From Glossina fuscipes (Eukaryota; Arthropoda; Insecta; Diptera; Glossinidae): a stretch of DNA of 64,000 bases. Numbering within the stretch: position 1 is the first letter of the stretch; every line of letters begins with the position of its first letter. The stretch spans positions 281,186 to 345,185 of the forward strand of contig NW_023998547.1 of NCBI RefSeq assembly GCF_014805625.2. Direction: 5' to 3'. The notes under the pieces were generated by a model. That model worked only from the letters and a program-made list of their open reading frames with translations. It was not told the DNA's origin and did not search any database. Shown piece after piece: positions 1 to 11,189 of this stretch. Position numbers and translations under genes: made by a program.

Positions 1-1090
1 AAAAAGAAGGTGACTTTCCGGGCGATTTCATGGGCCATGTACGTTCGATTTTTGGATTTCTTTTTCTTTTGGTTATGTTGGTACACGCGTCGCCCAACAT
101 TTGTTGACATTATCAGCCATTTTGAATTTTTAGTTTGTTTATGACCAATATAAAGATTAGACGTGTTTCGGTCTACTTGGTGTATTTTTGCTATTGAAAA
201 AATAGATCAAAGAATCTGTATTAAATTTTGTGTGAAATTGAAAATTGAATGAGAGCGTACTTTGAGCAAAAAAAAAAAATTTTATAAGTAGTACAAGCTC
301 TACACAGAATGCCGGGAAATCCGTAATGACGATGACCGCTTTGGACGCTCTTGCACTGCAACAACCGATGAAAACGATGAAGCAGTGAAAAAAATTGATA
401 TGACGAATCGTTGAATCGCCATTATAGAGGAGTTGCTGAGGATGTTAGCATATCAGTTAGCTCAAGTCACGTAATTTTTTAGGATGTTTTCTGCGTGAAA
501 CATCGCTCAGAAACTGTTGAATAATGTTAATGACGATCAAAACGACGAAACATGAGTATATGGTTAGGATGTCGAAACTAAAGTCCAATCATCTTAATGG
601 AAGCGACCAGAAGAGCCAAGACCGAAAAAAGCACGCCAAGCTCGATTGATTGTAAAGATTTTACTCACGTTCGGGTTTCTTCGATTGCAATGACGTGATG
701 GATCGGGAGATCCTGCTAAAAGCTCGTGCGGCCAAGAAGGAATACTACACTAAAGTTCAGTGCCGTTCACCTGAAGCGATAAGAAAAAATGCTCGCAATT
801 GTGGAATAACCACTCGTGGATATTGCACCAGCTTCAGCGGACTTGATTCCCTGCGACTTTTTCCCGTTCCCATACCTGCCAAAATCCACGGAAAAGGGGA
901 GTGTTTTAAAGAAATAAACACCGCATCACTGGAAGAGCTGAAGGTTGCATCAAAAAGCGTTAGATATTAGAAGCTCTTTGAGGATTGGAAAAAGCGCGAC
1001 CATAAGTTGTGCTAGATCTACCAAAGGGGGATTACTTTAAAGAGAGCAAAATCAAACTTTGTTAACTGTTCTCCACAAAGTTGATAAATA
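1..1090 (+). mobile_element. Decayed mariner-family (DD34D) transposon
   Basis: Translating pieces of all three frames recovers mariner transposase landmarks in order. There is an N-terminal IDQRICIKFCVKL-like stretch near 208-245, a degenerate helix-turn-helix region near 410-470, and a VNDD-like patch near 525. The hallmark WKRPEEPRPKKARQ is readable at about 597-645. A SWILHQ-like patch lies near 818, and an EDWKK-like C-terminal patch near 980. Stops and frameshifts separate these pieces, so no transposase can be made. The longest surviving open stretch (695-970) is a shadow of the decay, not a gene. The left terminal inverted repeat probably lies at or beyond the window edge, and I could not place the right one. 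Family membership is firm; subfamily is not. Confidence 0.85.
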
Positions 1091-2220
1091 ATTACATACC
1101 GCTTAATATGCACTCGCTATAATTTCATACATTGCTTCGAATAGAATAATTTTGAAACGTCCTCATACTTTCACTCAAGATGTGTTTATAAAATTTTTTT
1201 TTTTTATTTATTCTTTTCAACGGAAAACAATTAATTTTTATGGAATTTACTTTAAAACAAAAAAAAAAAATTCATTATCTGAACGAAACCGTATTCAAAA
1301 TTTCAATCTTAATCAATATTTGTTTCGGAATTAAAAGCTCACCTATGTGCCCACCTGATTGTTATTTACATTGTAGCTAAGCGCTAACCAAAAATTGCTG
1401 ACTTTAACAAAAATTTCATAAAAATTCTTGATCAAATAGAAAGCGAATTATAAGCACTCTAATGCAAATCTTTAATCGTTCAAACTTAAGCCAACCTTAA
1501 GTGAACAAAGCGTATCAAAAATTTTCAATTTCATTCCAAATACCAATTAAAACGTGTAATGAAATTGATTGCAGAATTTTAATTGTTATTATTATTATTA
1601 TTTTTTTTTTTTTTTTTGAATGACTAGTGCATATAATGAACTTAACATATCATACGCTTTTAAGTTGCTACCATTTTAAAAGGAATCCATTTTAAAAAAA
1701 TGTTATTATAATCAGCGAAAGTCTAGACGTAATCTTGTAATTCAAAGTGCATTGAAAAGAAGAACCTGTGGCACAATAAAATATCACTGTTTCAGAGACA
1801 AACTTATAATGCGTTGAAGTCTTTTCCTTGCTTGCACACCTTTGAACAACCAAGTTTTTAAAAGTAAAACAAAAAAATAATAATAATAATATCTACAAGA
1901 CATTGATTCTATACTTATAGCCATAATATGTTAATCAGATAAAAATTTGCAATCGTCAAATGCCGATCGAGATCGATAATAGCAATATCGATCGAAATGC
2001 TGGTCGACGCCAATAGCGCAGTATATTGTTCAAGATAAAAAATCTTACATATGAGGTGCAATTCTGCGAATCTTTTCAATGTTTTCGTTTAAATGATATT
2101 CGATGATAAAAATGAGTCCCCTTTGAACTGACGGCACTGTTTTTTCCCAACGATTAGCCACTAAGGATTATAAATAGGGAAAGTGAAAAGGGGGGAGTAG
2201 GATATGTGTATGCTCAATTA
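1091..2220. other. Intergenic, no gene seen
   Basis: AT-rich DNA with several homopolymer A/T runs and no coding potential I could support. A small cluster of GATCGA/ATCGAT motifs lies at about 1965-2005. Confidence 0.6.
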
Positions 2221-2420
2221 ACGGCCTTCAAAGTGATCTTTGTCCTTCCGTTCAATTAGCCTAATTGAGGTTAGGAAACGCGATCACTTTCTTAAAACGG
2301 CAGCACCTTAAGCAGTTGTCAGTCAGTGCGCCAAATTTGATCACCATATCTGCAAAATTGCTTGAACACGTTTTTACATGGTTAGAGGGACAGACAGAAA
2401 ATTTCCAAAATGATTCTGAA
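2220..2420 (+). repeat. Dispersed GGACAGACAGA-type repeat, copy 1
   Basis: This is a degraded copy of a family seen seven times in the window. It has the order CAAATTTGATCACCATATCT, a TTGCTTGAACAC core, then GGACAGACAGA. The left boundary is approximate. Confidence 0.6.
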
Positions 2421-2629
2421 TCAAACATTATCCTGTCTGCTGTTACACTTGTCTGTCCGTCTCTCTGTCTCAGTCTCAGTTAATCTTGCATAGACGCAAC
2501 CAATATAGTTCTTTTATGATATAAATAACTATTTTCACAGCGAGGAGAGAATCTATACAATTATGAATTATGAAATATGGTACGTCACTGTGAAGGCAAA
2601 GCCGGTTAGTGAACGCCTATCAATAATAA

Positions 2630-3395
2630 CGTTGAAAAGAAAAAAACAAAAGGGAAAGAAAGGAAAGGAAGGAAAAGAAACAAAAAGAAAAGGGAAGAGA
2701 AGAAAGGAAAGAAAAGAAGAGAGGGTAAGAGAAGAGAAGAAAAGAGAAAAGAAAATAGAAGAAAAGAAAGGAAAAGAAAAGAAAAGAAGAGAAAGGAAGA
2801 GAAAGAAAAGAGAAGTGAAAGAAAATAGAAGAGAAGAGAAGGAAAGAAAAGAAAGGAAAGGAAAAGAAAAGAAAAGAAAAGAAAAAAAAAGAAAAGAAAA
2901 TAAAAGAAGAGAGGGGAAGAGAAGAGCAGAGAAGTGAAAAGGAAAGGAAGGAAAAGAAACGAAGCGAAGAGAAGAGAAGAGAAGAGAAGAGAAGGGAAGG
3001 GAAGGGAAGAGTAGAGAAGAGAAGAGAAGAGAAAAGGAAAGGAAGGAAAAGAAAAGAAAAGAAAAGAAAAGAAAAGAAAAGAAAAGAAAAGAAAAGAAAA
3101 GAAAAAAAAGAGAAAAAAGAAAAGAAAAGAAGAGAAGAGAGAAAAAGAAAAGAAAAGAAGAGGAAAAAAGAAAAGAAAAGAAGAGAGAAAAAGAAAAGAA
3201 GAGAGAAAAAGAAAAGAAAAGAAGAGGAAAAAAAGGAAAGAAAAGAAGAGAGAGAAAAGAAAATAAAAGAAGAGAGAGTAAGAGAAGAAAAGAGAAAAGG
3301 AAAGGAAAGGAAAGGAAAGGAAAGACAAGAAACGAAAAGTGAAGAAAAGTGAAGAAAAGAAAAGAAAAGATAAGAAAAAAAAAGAAAAAAACCGT
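2630..3395. repeat. Long polypurine (GA-rich) tract
   Basis: About 770 bases are almost pure A and G on the plus strand, made of imperfect GAAAAG, GAAGA and GGAAAG units. The long Lys/Arg/Glu plus-strand ORF and the Ser/Phe/Leu minus-strand ORFs here are artefacts of low complexity and are not annotated as genes. Confidence 0.95.
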
Positions 3396-3913
3396 TAAGC
3401 AATTATTGAAAAAGATAAAAAAATTTACAATTTATGTAAAATTGATTTTAAATAAAATTTGTGTTTAAAGAAGCAAAACATGGAAAAACGGTTCAAAGTA
3501 CGCTAATGTCATAGGCCAGTCAAGATTAATTCAAACAACAAAATAAGAATCAAAAGCTAATTTGCACACACAATCACAAATACGCTCAGACACAAATACG
3601 CTTCTTTAGTAGCGATAATCTTACAATAACTCACGTACGCCTGCACACAGTGCCCGCTAGCATTATTGTTGTAGTTTCACCGACAAACCGAACGTTAATC
3701 AGTAGAAAATCGCCTTCGTTGCCGATACGACTATGTCGTTTTATTCGAAATCTCGCAATCGTACTTATTATTGTGCATTAAAGAAGTGTTCAAGCCTTAA
3801 AAGTTTAACACTTGAACGTTACACGTTTAGTTAATCGGTGATTTTTGCTATAAAATTTCGCCAAAACAATTGCAATCGAATCGCGAAATTTTCGATTAAA
3901 AACGAAAACGAAA
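3396..3913. other. Upstream region of the 3914 gene
   Basis: Presumed promoter and 5' UTR. I found no clear TATA box, DRE or initiator. The last 30 bases before the ATG are A-rich, with a favourable gaaaATG context. Confidence 0.4.
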
Positions 3914-5590
3914 ATGTTACAAGATTTTCAAACGAAACAGGATTACGCGCGACAATTGCGTTACGCACGTTCCAAATTTCGGCGGATTAGTTCCTTAGAT
4001 TTAATTCCCGAAGATCCGAGTCAAGAGGAATCCTCTGATGAAGTGACCAGCCCAACGATAAGTCGAGTAAATACTGGCATTAACACGGAATTACTAAAGC
4101 CATCTGCTCAGCCTATAAAGAAACGTGTGGGAAATATGGTGATGTTTTGGCCGAATCTGTTAGCGAATATTGTATTGCTTATGCTGCGTTTCATATTATA
4201 TGTGCCTTTGTCTATAGCTGCTCCTAGCTTTTGGTTATCGGCCATACTATGGATCTTTTGGAAACTTATTCGTATACCCATAGGATTATTTAAATGGTTG
4301 CTTGTTAATGAAACTTCTACAAATGTAAATGGTTTGGGAACCCAACATAACGGACCTAAGCGTACTGTCCTCATAAGTTGCGGCAGCACGATACAAACTT
4401 TACATTTGGCCCGTAACTTTTACTCGGCCGGTGCTCGTGTTATCGTTTTCGAGTTTGACGGATTATTTGGCTTAGCTCGTTTTTCAACAGCCGTAGATAA
4501 ATTCTATGTAGTGCCACGACCTGCTCCTCACAATATAGATAATTACATTGCAGCGCTATGTCATATTGTACGAAAAGAGAAACCTTCCGTTTATGTACCG
4601 GTATGTGCTACAAATCCTGCGTATTATGATTCCGTAGCGAAACCTCATTTAGAAGTTTTGGGCTGTGCGACTTTTATGACGGGCGTACAAGAAACACTAA
4701 TATTGGACGATTGCTTGCAATTCTATCAACGTTGCGCTAGCCAGAAAATTAATTTGCCTCCATATATGAGCATCTCTTCATTGGCTGAACTATGGGAATT
4801 GTATGAAGGGGGTTTTGTTCAACAATTCCGCAACATAATGGTCGCCGTAGGCATGCAAGGCATTTTAGAACGTTTCAAGTACATTTTACCGAGACAACGA
4901 CGCGACTTGAAATTCGGCCATGAAATAAGTGAACGACAACAATGGCTGGTGGTGCGCGATATACCTGGTGAACATTATGTGACCTGCACTACGGTAAAGA
5001 ATACTCAAGTAGTGGCTAATGTTAGTTGTCGTGTAGATCACGAAACAAGAAATCTAGTACCAGTCGTAGCGAATTCTCCGACCACTGCCGCTGACGCTGC
5101 CCTAATTGAGCATTGGCTTAGAGTATTCTTTGCCAAAATTAGATTTCAACGTAGCATAAATTGTCATATTAGTTTTCGTTTAGTAAAGTGTCAAAGTACC
5201 GGGGAATTTTTACCCTTAGGTGTCCGATTGGGTGTATCTCTACCGTACATATGCTATAATCGTTCACATGCTCAAACTTTATGCCGCACAATGAAATGCG
5301 TACCGATGCGATCATTAAGTTTAGTACCGCCTGCAACAAAAACGGACGATTCAACCGCTAATACTAACGGCTCAAACTTAGCCGCACTTAGTTGGTCATC
5401 GCTGGAGAATTCAAGCGCTACAACTGCCTTAGATAAACGCGAAGCTTTATTCGCCTATTGGGATCCTTTGCCTTATTGCGCCTACTATCACTTTCAATTG
5501 CCGCTGGAATCGGTGAAAACTTTTCTACAAAAGAAACGACGCAAAGCAACAAAGACCTTATCACATCGCTTAGCTATACCAGTGCATTGA
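3914..5590 (+). CDS. Membrane-anchored protein with carbamoyl-phosphate-synthase-like / ATP-grasp-type region
   Basis: This is a single 558-residue exon with a clean start (gaaaATG). Residues 1-70 are polar and acidic. About 72-120 hold one or two hydrophobic helices (LLANIVLLMLRFILYVPL, then FWLSAILWIFWKL), consistent with a membrane anchor. From about 150 there is a Rossmann-like segment (VLISCGSTIQTLHLARNF, then ARVIVFEFDG). It is followed by VYVPVCATNPAYYDS and VQETLILDDCLQFYQ, a layout typical of the pre-ATP-grasp region of carbamoyl-phosphate-synthase-like proteins. A clear catalytic ATP-grasp centre is not obvious, so it may be enzymatically inactive. The C terminus is basic. The substrate is unknown, and I do not recall the Drosophila orthologue's name. 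Confidence is high that it is a gene and modest for the fold. Confidence 0.85.
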   Translation: MLQDFQTKQDYARQLRYARSKFRRISSLDLIPEDPSQEESSDEVTSPTISRVNTGINTELLKPSAQPIKKRVGNMVMFWPNLLANIVLLMLRFILYVPLSIAAPSFWLSAILWIFWKLIRIPIGLFKWLLVNETSTNVNGLGTQHNGPKRTVLISCGSTIQTLHLARNFYSAGARVIVFEFDGLFGLARFSTAVDKFYVVPRPAPHNIDNYIAALCHIVRKEKPSVYVPVCATNPAYYDSVAKPHLEVLGCATFMTGVQETLILDDCLQFYQRCASQKINLPPYMSISSLAELWELYEGGFVQQFRNIMVAVGMQGILERFKYILPRQRRDLKFGHEISERQQWLVVRDIPGEHYVTCTTVKNTQVVANVSCRVDHETRNLVPVVANSPTTAADAALIEHWLRVFFAKIRFQRSINCHISFRLVKCQSTGEFLPLGVRLGVSLPYICYNRSHAQTLCRTMKCVPMRSLSLVPPATKTDDSTANTNGSNLAALSWSSLENSSATTALDKREALFAYWDPLPYCAYYHFQLPLESVKTFLQKKRRKATKTLSHRLAIPVH

Positions 5591-5713
5591 GGGCCTGTAA
5601 CTCGCAACGAAATAATCACAGCAATGCCGCCAAGGACATGCCAAGATTGTGATGAGAATTTCATAGACAACAAAATGTAAATAAATAAGACGATGGCAAA
5701 AAAAAAGAAAGCT

Positions 5714-5757
<44 letters not shown>

Positions 5758-5789
5758 GGAATAAAAAGAAAGAAAGCAAGGGAGGGAGG

Positions 5790-5831
<42 letters not shown>

Positions 5832-6160
5832 AAACAGACTGATTTTGAATTTGTTGTTAATTTTTGTTGTTAAACAAAACATATTTTATCGAGGGTTAAT
5901 CGCTTCAATTTTTGTTATATTACTCTTAAATATAAATTATTTTCATGTGATATGAAAAGCGAAAAAAAAAAAACATTGAACTTTGACAAAAAATCACCGA
6001 AACAATAATAAAATACAAAAAAAAAAAAAACACTTACGAATCGAAGAGTTTTCCGGCAAAGTGCACTCACTCAATACGTATAATAGTTTTAATAATTTAG
6101 CACGCAATCACAACGAGAAATGATTAAATTCACTATATTGTATATATATATATATATAGA
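5591..6160. repeat. 3' flank with (GA)n and (TA)n microsatellites
   Basis: Likely the 3' UTR of the preceding gene. AATAAA occurs near 5680 and again near 5826. Nearly pure (GA)n tracts lie at about 5717-5760 and 5790-5827, and a (TA)n run lies at about 6141-6158. The small minus-strand ORF here is a low-complexity artefact. Confidence 0.8.
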
Positions 6161-8809
6161 GAGAGCGAAAATATCATTTTAATAAACATACTAAAGTAAT
6201 TACATTTTCGATTTTTTAATTTTTTGATTACGCTTCGCTACTTTCACTTCACTTCATCATTCCGTTCTATATACATTTGCGTTTGCAAGCTCGTAACTAC
6301 TGGATAGGACTTTCAATGGATCCCTTTTAGTTTCATTCTTTTGTTTAGCAACATTTGCGTCGTCATAGGAACATACACAACTATTTTATCCACCATTTGC
6401 CGTAAACCATTTCTTATCAGATTATCAGAAATTCATTACTTTTAAGGGTTACAACGGAAATATGCAAATAATGTATGCGTAAGTAAATTGAATTCTCACT
6501 ATTAGCAAAAGACGGGGTTTCTTTTCTGCGGTTATTCATATGAATCAATTTTACACTGCTTTAGTTGATGGCATTGTGACAGTTTTCCGGATCTGAAAAT
6601 CTATGAAATTTTCACAAATTCCTCAACACTTAGATGCTACCTAAGTATGACTAAATATAGTTAATATAATAACTGAATTGTTTCTGTGTGTGTTTGCATG
6701 ATATACGGCAATGTCTTGTTGGAACCACAAATCGTCTACATCGATATCTTGGAATTTGCGTGCAAAAAAATTCCAAAGAAAAATATTCCGATCCGCACCC
6801 AACCGTGTAATAAATTCGTAAAAACAGGAGCAGGAGCATCGATCTCTGCTATAGCTTGCAATTATTCAACTTTTATGTAACTTTTTCGTTATACAGGTCG
6901 TAACCGATTGTGACCGTTGGCATCTCTGTTGTCTTAACAAGTTTCAGCTTTTACGTTTTGCTTTTCGTAAACTTTATAGCGCCAGCAACAGGCGGCCGGA
7001 TGGACAGATTAAGGGATATGACTAAATTTTAAGTTATTCACGAATATCCATATTGCTGATGCTCTATCTCGATTCTTTGTGCGAGTCTAAAGAAATGTAT
7101 AATAAATGTAGTTTAACCACCGACTTCACTGGTTGATTACAAACCCGACCGTGACCAGCTATGCTCAAACTTAAAATAAACTTTACATGGATTTTACTAT
7201 GGAGTTTTAATTTACATATATATAGAGATATATATAACTCCAATGTAGGTTGATTTATATTATTTCTCTTTATCAAAAAAAAAAAAAAAAGAAACCCTTC
7301 CACATTGTCTCTGGAGAGAGGCAAAGGGAAAGCATTTTTTTTTTTTATTATAAAATGTTTGATAAATGCGTCTTATAAAAAATAAAAATAAAAAAAAATA
7401 AAAAATAATCAAAGATAATTATGCGACACAACTTTCCCTAGTTGCTAGTAGTATTTGTACTTTCGATTAAAGCAATTGTCTAGATTGAAGCGCCGTCTCA
7501 CAGGCGCTTAACGACAAAATTATAAAGTCCAGCGTATACCTCTTTACGGTCACACATACTTACATACTTACATACATTTATATATGTGCTTGCGACAAAC
7601 ATAAGCATTAGAAAACACCCTCATGTCAAACTTAATCTCATGGTGACATCCCGCTTAGACTTCTTATCGGACGGCATACTAACTTTATCATTTCGTTTGT
7701 TCAAAATATATTAAAGTCAAATAAATGTGACGGAGCCAAAACTATCATTTTCTACGGCTCATAGTACAAGGACAAGTCGAAGAAAGTAGTGGTAGAGCAT
7801 CTTAGTATCTTTTGATATACGTTCTTCCGTGTGCTTTCAGAAGGCTTGAGAGTTTAATGCCAAATCACTTAGCATTGATCTGTAGACGTATTCACGACAT
7901 CAGAAATTGTGAAAAATTCAAATCTTAAAGTGAAAGGGACTTGAAATATCTTTTATTAGAGCGTCTGGACGAAACACTAACTTGAAAAAAAGAAAAGCTG
8001 GCAGTTTTGGTTGCTAGTGTAGTGCTTAATTTTAGTTTTGAATCCTAGACTTTGATCCCACATCTATTTGCTGGTCTTCATCGAGACAAAATTTTCAGTT
8101 CGCTTTGTTTTCTAGCGATATATAGCCTTTCGTTAAAATACCTATGGTGGCGAGAAGTGAAATACTGTGTTGGGACATAATATGCATGACCCACTACTAT
8201 CCACAAACTATAGCTGCTACAGATAAAAACCACCTTTTGCAATCTATAGTAGATGTAGGCCTGAAGCTTAATATGTACCGCTTAATGTTATAGTGAAACA
8301 AAGGATACCGTCTGTCTTCCAAAGTTCCATAATACATAAAAAAGCATCTTTTGCGGCCTTTTATACGCTTCAAAAATTTCCTAGAAAGAATTAAAAATTT
8401 ACTAAGAACAATATTTCGATCGATTAATAGTAACTGGTAAGACTGTTGACATCTTTGTATAGCTTACAATATTTATAAATACTTACGACTTGGCGAATAT
8501 TGTCATAAAACTCCGTATATTGACATACGAATGCGAAGGGCAGATAAAAGTTTATTAGAAAAGACGCATGATCCGCTCACAATAGAAAAGAAATTGTGGG
8601 TTATTGCCCATTAGAAGTATTCACACAAGGCCCGCTAGACATATTATTTCGGATCAACTAAAACACCGGCGTAAACGTTGTCACTTTCGATTATGTGGGA
8701 AACGTTTCATACTTCAAACAAGTGAAACACTAAAGTAGCGGCACAATCCACCATGAAATACTCTACGTCAGCCTGCAATCATCCACATCGACTTTTCAAA
8801 TTAAGGTGG
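6161..8809. other. Intergenic, with one faint repeat trace
   Basis: No gene is supported. At about 6925-7035 the order CAAGTTTCAG, TTTATAGCGCCAGCAACAGGCGG, then GGATGGACAGA resembles another dispersed fly repeat motif. Poly(A)/poly(T) runs lie at about 7275-7290 and 7335-7400. Confidence 0.5.
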
Positions 8810-8990
8810 TAAGCGGTCAAAAAAGTCGTCCGATTCAAACTATTTTCCATAGCATTACTTCCTAAGTCGAAACACTTTAGTTCACTAATTTTCATCAGGA
8901 TATCTCAAAAATTACAGACTGTGGGTTGAACACAAAAGTCTAAGACAGAGGGACAGACAAGCTTAGCTCGATGTAAAAAAAGGCACGTAC
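8810..8990 (+). repeat. Dispersed GGACAGACA-type repeat, copy 2
   Basis: One of the better-preserved copies. It holds AAAAAAGTCGTCCGATTCAA, TTTTCATCAGGATATCTCAA, a GGTTGAACACAAAAGTC core and GGGACAGACAAGC. Its first half matches the reverse complement of the copy at 25.25-25.43 kb. Confidence 0.75.
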
Positions 8991-9320
8991 ATCTCAATTA
9001 CTTCTGGGTGTTGCGTACATCCGCACAAACTTTATATACCTTTGCACTACAAGTGATATAAGTTATAATAAATACATACGTATATAATATGATATAACAT
9101 TTGTAAGCGCATATAAACAAAAAAAAAATATTTTGAAAATATTTGATTATTGTGCGATGAATATCGAAAATTCGGTCTAAGGCAATTTTCTCATTAATAG
9201 TCATATACTGATTTCAGATTGAAATTGACGGCTATAAAAGATTCACGTCAAGGCCAATACTACTAGGAAAAACTTCTTGAGAGTTGCATATGAACCAAAA
9301 ACAGTAGGAAACAAAAAGAC

Positions 9321-9392
9321 ACGTGCCTATGTAAACAACATTTACTCAAGATCACTAAGATGGTGGAGTGTATGTATAGCTCTTCCTTATCG
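9321..9392 (+). repeat. Local repeat unit A (partner at 10261-10311)
   Basis: ACACGTGCCTATGTAAAC, ACATTTACTC and GTATAGCTCT occur here and again, in the same order, at 10261-10311. They probably come from a dispersed element. Confidence 0.65.
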
Positions 9393-9414
9393 GCAGAAAG
9401 AAGAGCACCATTCT

Positions 9415-9451
9415 AATGATTGTGCCATTGTAGCCCAATGGCACAATCATT
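9415..9451. repeat. Perfect 16-bp inverted repeat abutting an assembly gap
   Basis: Arms at 9415-9430 and 9436-9451 are exact reverse complements around a 5-base loop (TAGCC). The right arm ends one base before the N run that starts at 9453. Confidence 0.9.
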
Positions 9452-9452
9452 A

Positions 9453-9552
9453 NNNNNNNNNNNNNNNNNNNNNNNNNNNNNNNNNNNNNNNNNNNNNNNN
9501 NNNNNNNNNNNNNNNNNNNNNNNNNNNNNNNNNNNNNNNNNNNNNNNNNNNN
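9453..9552. other. Assembly gap (100 N)
   Basis: A run of exactly 100 N, the usual placeholder for a gap of unknown length. Apparent ORFs running through it are meaningless. Confidence 0.99.
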
Positions 9553-10009
9553 TCTCTCCCTCCTTCACGTTCCCAAACAAAAGGAAATTTTTCCCTTTTT
9601 GTTGTTGTGAAAACTTTATGCATTTTTTTTAAATTAAGAATTTATGATTATGAATAAATTTCCATCTAGCCTTTGCCATTTGGACGTCTGGCAATTTTGT
9701 TTATATTCATTCTTACTATACACACATAATTAAATACTTATATAAATAAATAATTGCGAATATTTCCAGTTTAAACCGAATCATTTAGCGTAAATTTACC
9801 GAAAACATTACTCGCGGCAAATATTGTTACTATCTAAAAATTCTGCTAAAGTTAAACGATTAAAAAATCTCATCAATGAAATTAACCATAATCTTACGAA
9901 CAAGCGAATTAAAATCAAATCAAATTTTTAATAGAATGGAGGTAATATGGTCTAAGCTTTTGCTTATAATTCATAAATTGTCCGAATAGTGTAGTCGGCC
10001 AAAAGAAGC

Positions 10010-10230
10010 TGTGAGAAGTGGTTGAAAAAGTGGAACGACTCGAATCATTTTCAACACAATTCGTTCTTAGGTGAAAACACGTCAGTGTACCAAAGTTCAT
10101 TATATTGCTATACCCACAAATTACTACCTGTAGATTGAACACAAAAATACATGGGCAGACATCAGATAGGACAAATGGACAGACAAACTTCAGGTTCAAA
10201 AAACGTCGCGAGAATCGATCGGCAAAATAA
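10010..10230 (+). repeat. Dispersed GGACAGACA-type repeat, copy 3
   Basis: Contains GAAAAAGTGGAACGACTCGA, AAAACACGTCAGTGTACCAA, a TGTAGATTGAACACAAAAA core, then ATGGACAGACAAAC and AATCGATCGG. Same order as the other copies. Confidence 0.75.
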
Positions 10231-10260
10231 AAGATTAATTTGTCTTAAGCCGTTCTAGGT

Positions 10261-10311
10261 GACACGTGCCTATGTAAACGACATTTACTCGAGAAGACTG
10301 TATAGCTCTCA
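10261..10311 (+). repeat. Local repeat unit A, second copy
   Basis: ACACGTGCCTATGTAAAC, ACATTTACTC and GTATAGCTCT repeat the 9321-9392 unit. It directly follows dispersed-repeat copy 3. Confidence 0.65.
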
Positions 10312-10654
10312 CTTTTATACGTCAAAATTTGTTTTTTTGGTTGTTACGTGAGGATTATCGGCAATAACGTGTCACCATTTACCTGTCGAGGTTTGTATAA
10401 CAAAAAAATAAGATTAAATTTGCAACCTCTTTAACAACAAATTTTGTAAAATCTTGTTGCTAATATAAGCTCAAATCATCCCTGAAAATATGCTATAATT
10501 TGGAAAAGTCACTATACAACTGAAACGGAAAAACAACTGATAACAAAGTTATACTAAAATTTATTTAAAAATCAAAATGTTCAAATGAATTTATGAATTA
10601 ATTAAAATAAATTTCATTAATCAACAATTTACATAATTTAGTACACATCTAAAT

Positions 10655-10725
10655 TTTAATATAATTAATATGCTAAGAGGCATGATATAGTTTAATATAA
10701 TTAATATGCTAAGAGGAATGATAGA
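10655..10725 (+). repeat. 36-bp tandem duplication
   Basis: The units at 10655-10690 and 10691-10725 (starting TTTAATATAATTAATATGC) are nearly identical, differing at one or two bases. Confidence 0.85.
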
Positions 10726-11189
10726 GTTGTTGTGTCTTTCAATGAATTATTCGATCGTAATTTATTTCAATACAACCGTACTCATAATTATATCATAAAT
10801 TAGTTTACCTGAGGATCCGCATCATCCAGTCGTTTACATTTTCTCTCATCACAGACATGATGGTCTGGATCGATTGAAGAAGAAAGAAAAGAAGAAACTA
10901 ATCACATGTTCATGTATCAAGTAAAGATTCTATCTATGTTAATTGTATCAAGTTCTACACATGTAGATACATAGATGTATCAGTTATCAAGTTTACCAAC
11001 ATCATTCCTCCGGACAGCATTCATTCTGTAGTCATTTGTCCCACGATTGGTTATGGGACCACCGTAAATTATATTACCTAGCTTTTGTGACTTCATCCTA
11101 TAAACAAAGAACCAATGTTATTGCAGATACCTTCAGTTGATAAAATCCTCCTAAATCCAAAAGCAAGGAATTATCTTTCTGACCCATTA

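Noticed and set aside
695..970. 91-codon ORF as an independent gene
   Set aside because: It is an out-of-frame shadow of the decayed mariner transposase.
2563..3402. Long ORFs on both strands over the polypurine tract
   Set aside because: Compositions of only Lys/Arg/Glu or Phe/Ser/Leu are forced by the GA repeat; they are not genes.
8000..8790. Possible second transposase relic
   Set aside because: Scattered Trp/Arg-containing peptides did not line up with any transposase order I know.
9277..9657. 126-codon ORF spanning the gap
   Set aside because: It runs through 100 N of unknown true length.
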